This document shows, piece after piece, positions 49,573-50,676 of a DNA stretch of 50,676 bases. Each line of letters opens with the position of its first letter. Positions within the stretch are counted from its first letter, which is position 1. Source of the DNA: an uncultured Collinsella sp. GTDB taxonomy: Bacteria > Actinomycetota > Coriobacteriia > Coriobacteriales > Coriobacteriaceae. Location of the stretch: the NCBI GenBank assembly GCA_958427355.1, contig CAUACA010000017.1, positions 1-50,676 on the forward strand. Reading direction: 5' to 3'. The notes under the pieces were generated by a model. That model searched no databases and was not told the origin of the DNA. It was given only the letters and a program-made list of their open reading frames with translations. The position numbers were made by a program, and so were the translations under genes.

Positions 49573-50586
49573 ATGCCGGACAACGGATTGATTCAAAAGA
49601 AAGATGCGCACGAGATGGCTCATGGGCGTCCTGTCCAGATAACCGAGCACACGGCGGTAACCGAGCTGCAGCCCAGTCTGTCCGATGTCGTGTGCGCAAA
49701 CAAAAAGCTGCAGATTGGCTTTATCGTTGCGCTCGTGGTCCTGGCGCTGCTGTCGGGCTTTGTAGCTCGTCCGCATTTCGCCGATACCAAAACTTGGGAC
49801 TCCACCATCGAGGTCATCGACCAAAAGAAGGGTAACGTACTGGCGCTCACGACCTCGTGCGTGGCGCTGTCTGCGGGCATTACCGCGCTGCCGGGTGATA
49901 CGGGAACGCCGGTTGCCGAGCAGCTCGCGCAGCTTTCAGGCAACCTTGGTATCGTGCTTGCCGTGCTCTACCTCGAGAAATACCTGCTAACCATTTTGTG
50001 GTCGGTTGGCTTGGGCATCTTAATCCCGTTTGCGTTGGTGCTCTTTGCGGTGTCGCTCGGCATTCACGGGCGCTGGAGCACGAGCGCTGTCCTGCGCCGT
50101 GTGGCGACACGCGTGCTGGTAGTTGCCGTGATCGGCATGGCGTTGGTGCCTGCAAGCGTTTGGGTGTCGCAGAAGGTCGATGAAACGTATCGCGTAAGTA
50201 TTGAGCAAGCTGAGCAAAAGGCTGCGGACGCTGCGGACGCGGCCGACACCACGGACAAGTCAGCCGAGACCAGCTCAAAATCGAACAAGAAAAAATCCGA
50301 GGCCACGGAGTCCAAAAACGTGCTCGAGCAGTTGACTGATGGGGCCTCGAGCCTTGTTACGTCGGTGACCAGCGGTGCCAAGCAGATGACCGACGAGATC
50401 GTGCAGCAGGTGACCGACCTCATCGAAGGCGTCATCGTGATGATCGTGACTTCGTGCGTTATCCCGCTGCTGGTGCTCGTGGCGTTCCTGTGGCTGGGAC
50501 ACGTACTGCTGGGGATCGATATTTCCGGCCCGGCGAACTATTTGACGGGCCGCTTTCTGAGTGCTCCGTCCAAGCACGCCAAATAG
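49573..50586 (+). CDS. Multi-pass membrane protein, function unknown
   Basis: 337 aa; GGAGG eight bases before the ATG. About five hydrophobic segments: IGFIVALVVLALLSGFVA (residue about 50), LAVLYLEKYLLTILWSVGLG, LIPFALVLFAVSLGI, VLVVAVIGMALVPASVWV, and VIVMIVTSCVIPLLVLVAFL. Between the last two is a Lys/Ser/Ala-rich, charged segment that looks coiled and exposed (SIEQAEQKAADAADAAD). N-terminus MPDNGLIQKKDAHEM shares GLIQKKD with the protein at 12039. No family recognised. Confidence 0.75.
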   Translation: MPDNGLIQKKDAHEMAHGRPVQITEHTAVTELQPSLSDVVCANKKLQIGFIVALVVLALLSGFVARPHFADTKTWDSTIEVIDQKKGNVLALTTSCVALSAGITALPGDTGTPVAEQLAQLSGNLGIVLAVLYLEKYLLTILWSVGLGILIPFALVLFAVSLGIHGRWSTSAVLRRVATRVLVVAVIGMALVPASVWVSQKVDETYRVSIEQAEQKAADAADAADTTDKSAETSSKSNKKKSEATESKNVLEQLTDGASSLVTSVTSGAKQMTDEIVQQVTDLIEGVIVMIVTSCVIPLLVLVAFLWLGHVLLGIDISGPANYLTGRFLSAPSKHAK

Positions 50587-50638
50587 GGTGGGCAGTCCGA
50601 GTAGCTAAAACAGCTGTATATACCGGGGAATACCGCCG

Positions 50639-50674
50639 AAGGGCGGCCGAGACACGTTCTTGGCCGCCCTTTTG
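50639..50674 (+). terminator. Terminator at the window end
   Basis: AAGGGCGGCC / GGCCGCCCTT stem followed by TTGTT. Confidence 0.85.
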
Positions 50675-50676
50675 TT

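Overview
The window looks like a chromosomal segment of a GC-rich Gram-positive actinobacterium, most likely a gut Coriobacteriia such as Collinsella. This is inferred from GC-rich codon use, sugar PTS paralogues next to actinobacterial-style housekeeping genes, and gene content; there is no 16S gene to prove it.

Bases 1-13216 are mostly housekeeping: the 3' part of holB, ricT/PSP1, comF, a nuclease-like hypothetical, a 217-bp inverted-repeat element, a promoter with a structured non-coding RNA candidate, a solute-binding lipoprotein, long hpf (raiA), degV, a beta-hydroxyacid dehydrogenase with a Cys/His-rich tail, a small membrane protein, a HEAT-repeat protein, isocitrate dehydrogenase and a SurA-like membrane protein. 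The order comF - structured RNA - hpf suggests the RNA is the raiA-motif RNA. A YozG-type HTH gene and a DUF2975 gene follow on the minus strand.

Bases 14.2-27.9 kb form an amino-sugar/galactose region. A mannose-family PTS (IIA, YajC, IIB, IIC, IID) of N-acetylgalactosamine type is followed by a GntR/UTRA regulator, AgaS, a NagA/AgaA-type deacetylase, an aldose-epimerase-like protein, a tagatose-6-P/1-phosphofructo-kinase and a YhcH protein. Together they can take GalNAc to tagatose-1,6-bisphosphate; the aldolase is not in the window. tRNA-Thr(CGT), an orphan IIB that has lost its phospho-histidine, galM and a DeoR regulator close the region.

Bases 28-49.3 kb are a lactose/cellobiose-family PTS island. 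It holds four EIICB paralogues and one stand-alone EIIA. Three EIICB genes sit in cassettes of EIICB plus GH1 6-phospho-beta-galactosidase on the minus strand with a divergent LacI regulator on the plus strand. The fourth lies divergent from a TIM-barrel-like protein and a GntR regulator. A class II Fic gene with an elaborate upstream palindrome sits inside the island. Each LacI cassette has its own variant of an AATGNNNACGTNNNCATT-like operator, and a second motif, TGAACGGT/ACCGTTCA, occurs upstream of every complete PTS operon.

The most striking unexplained structure is a family of ten 57-bp palindromic units, laid out with a fixed 80-81 bp period in one array of four and three arrays of two. 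The pairs lie at the left edge of the first LacI cassette and between the cassettes. Gene remnants (nagA 3' end, deoR 3' half) show past duplication and decay in the sugar region. The window ends in a membrane protein gene and its terminator.
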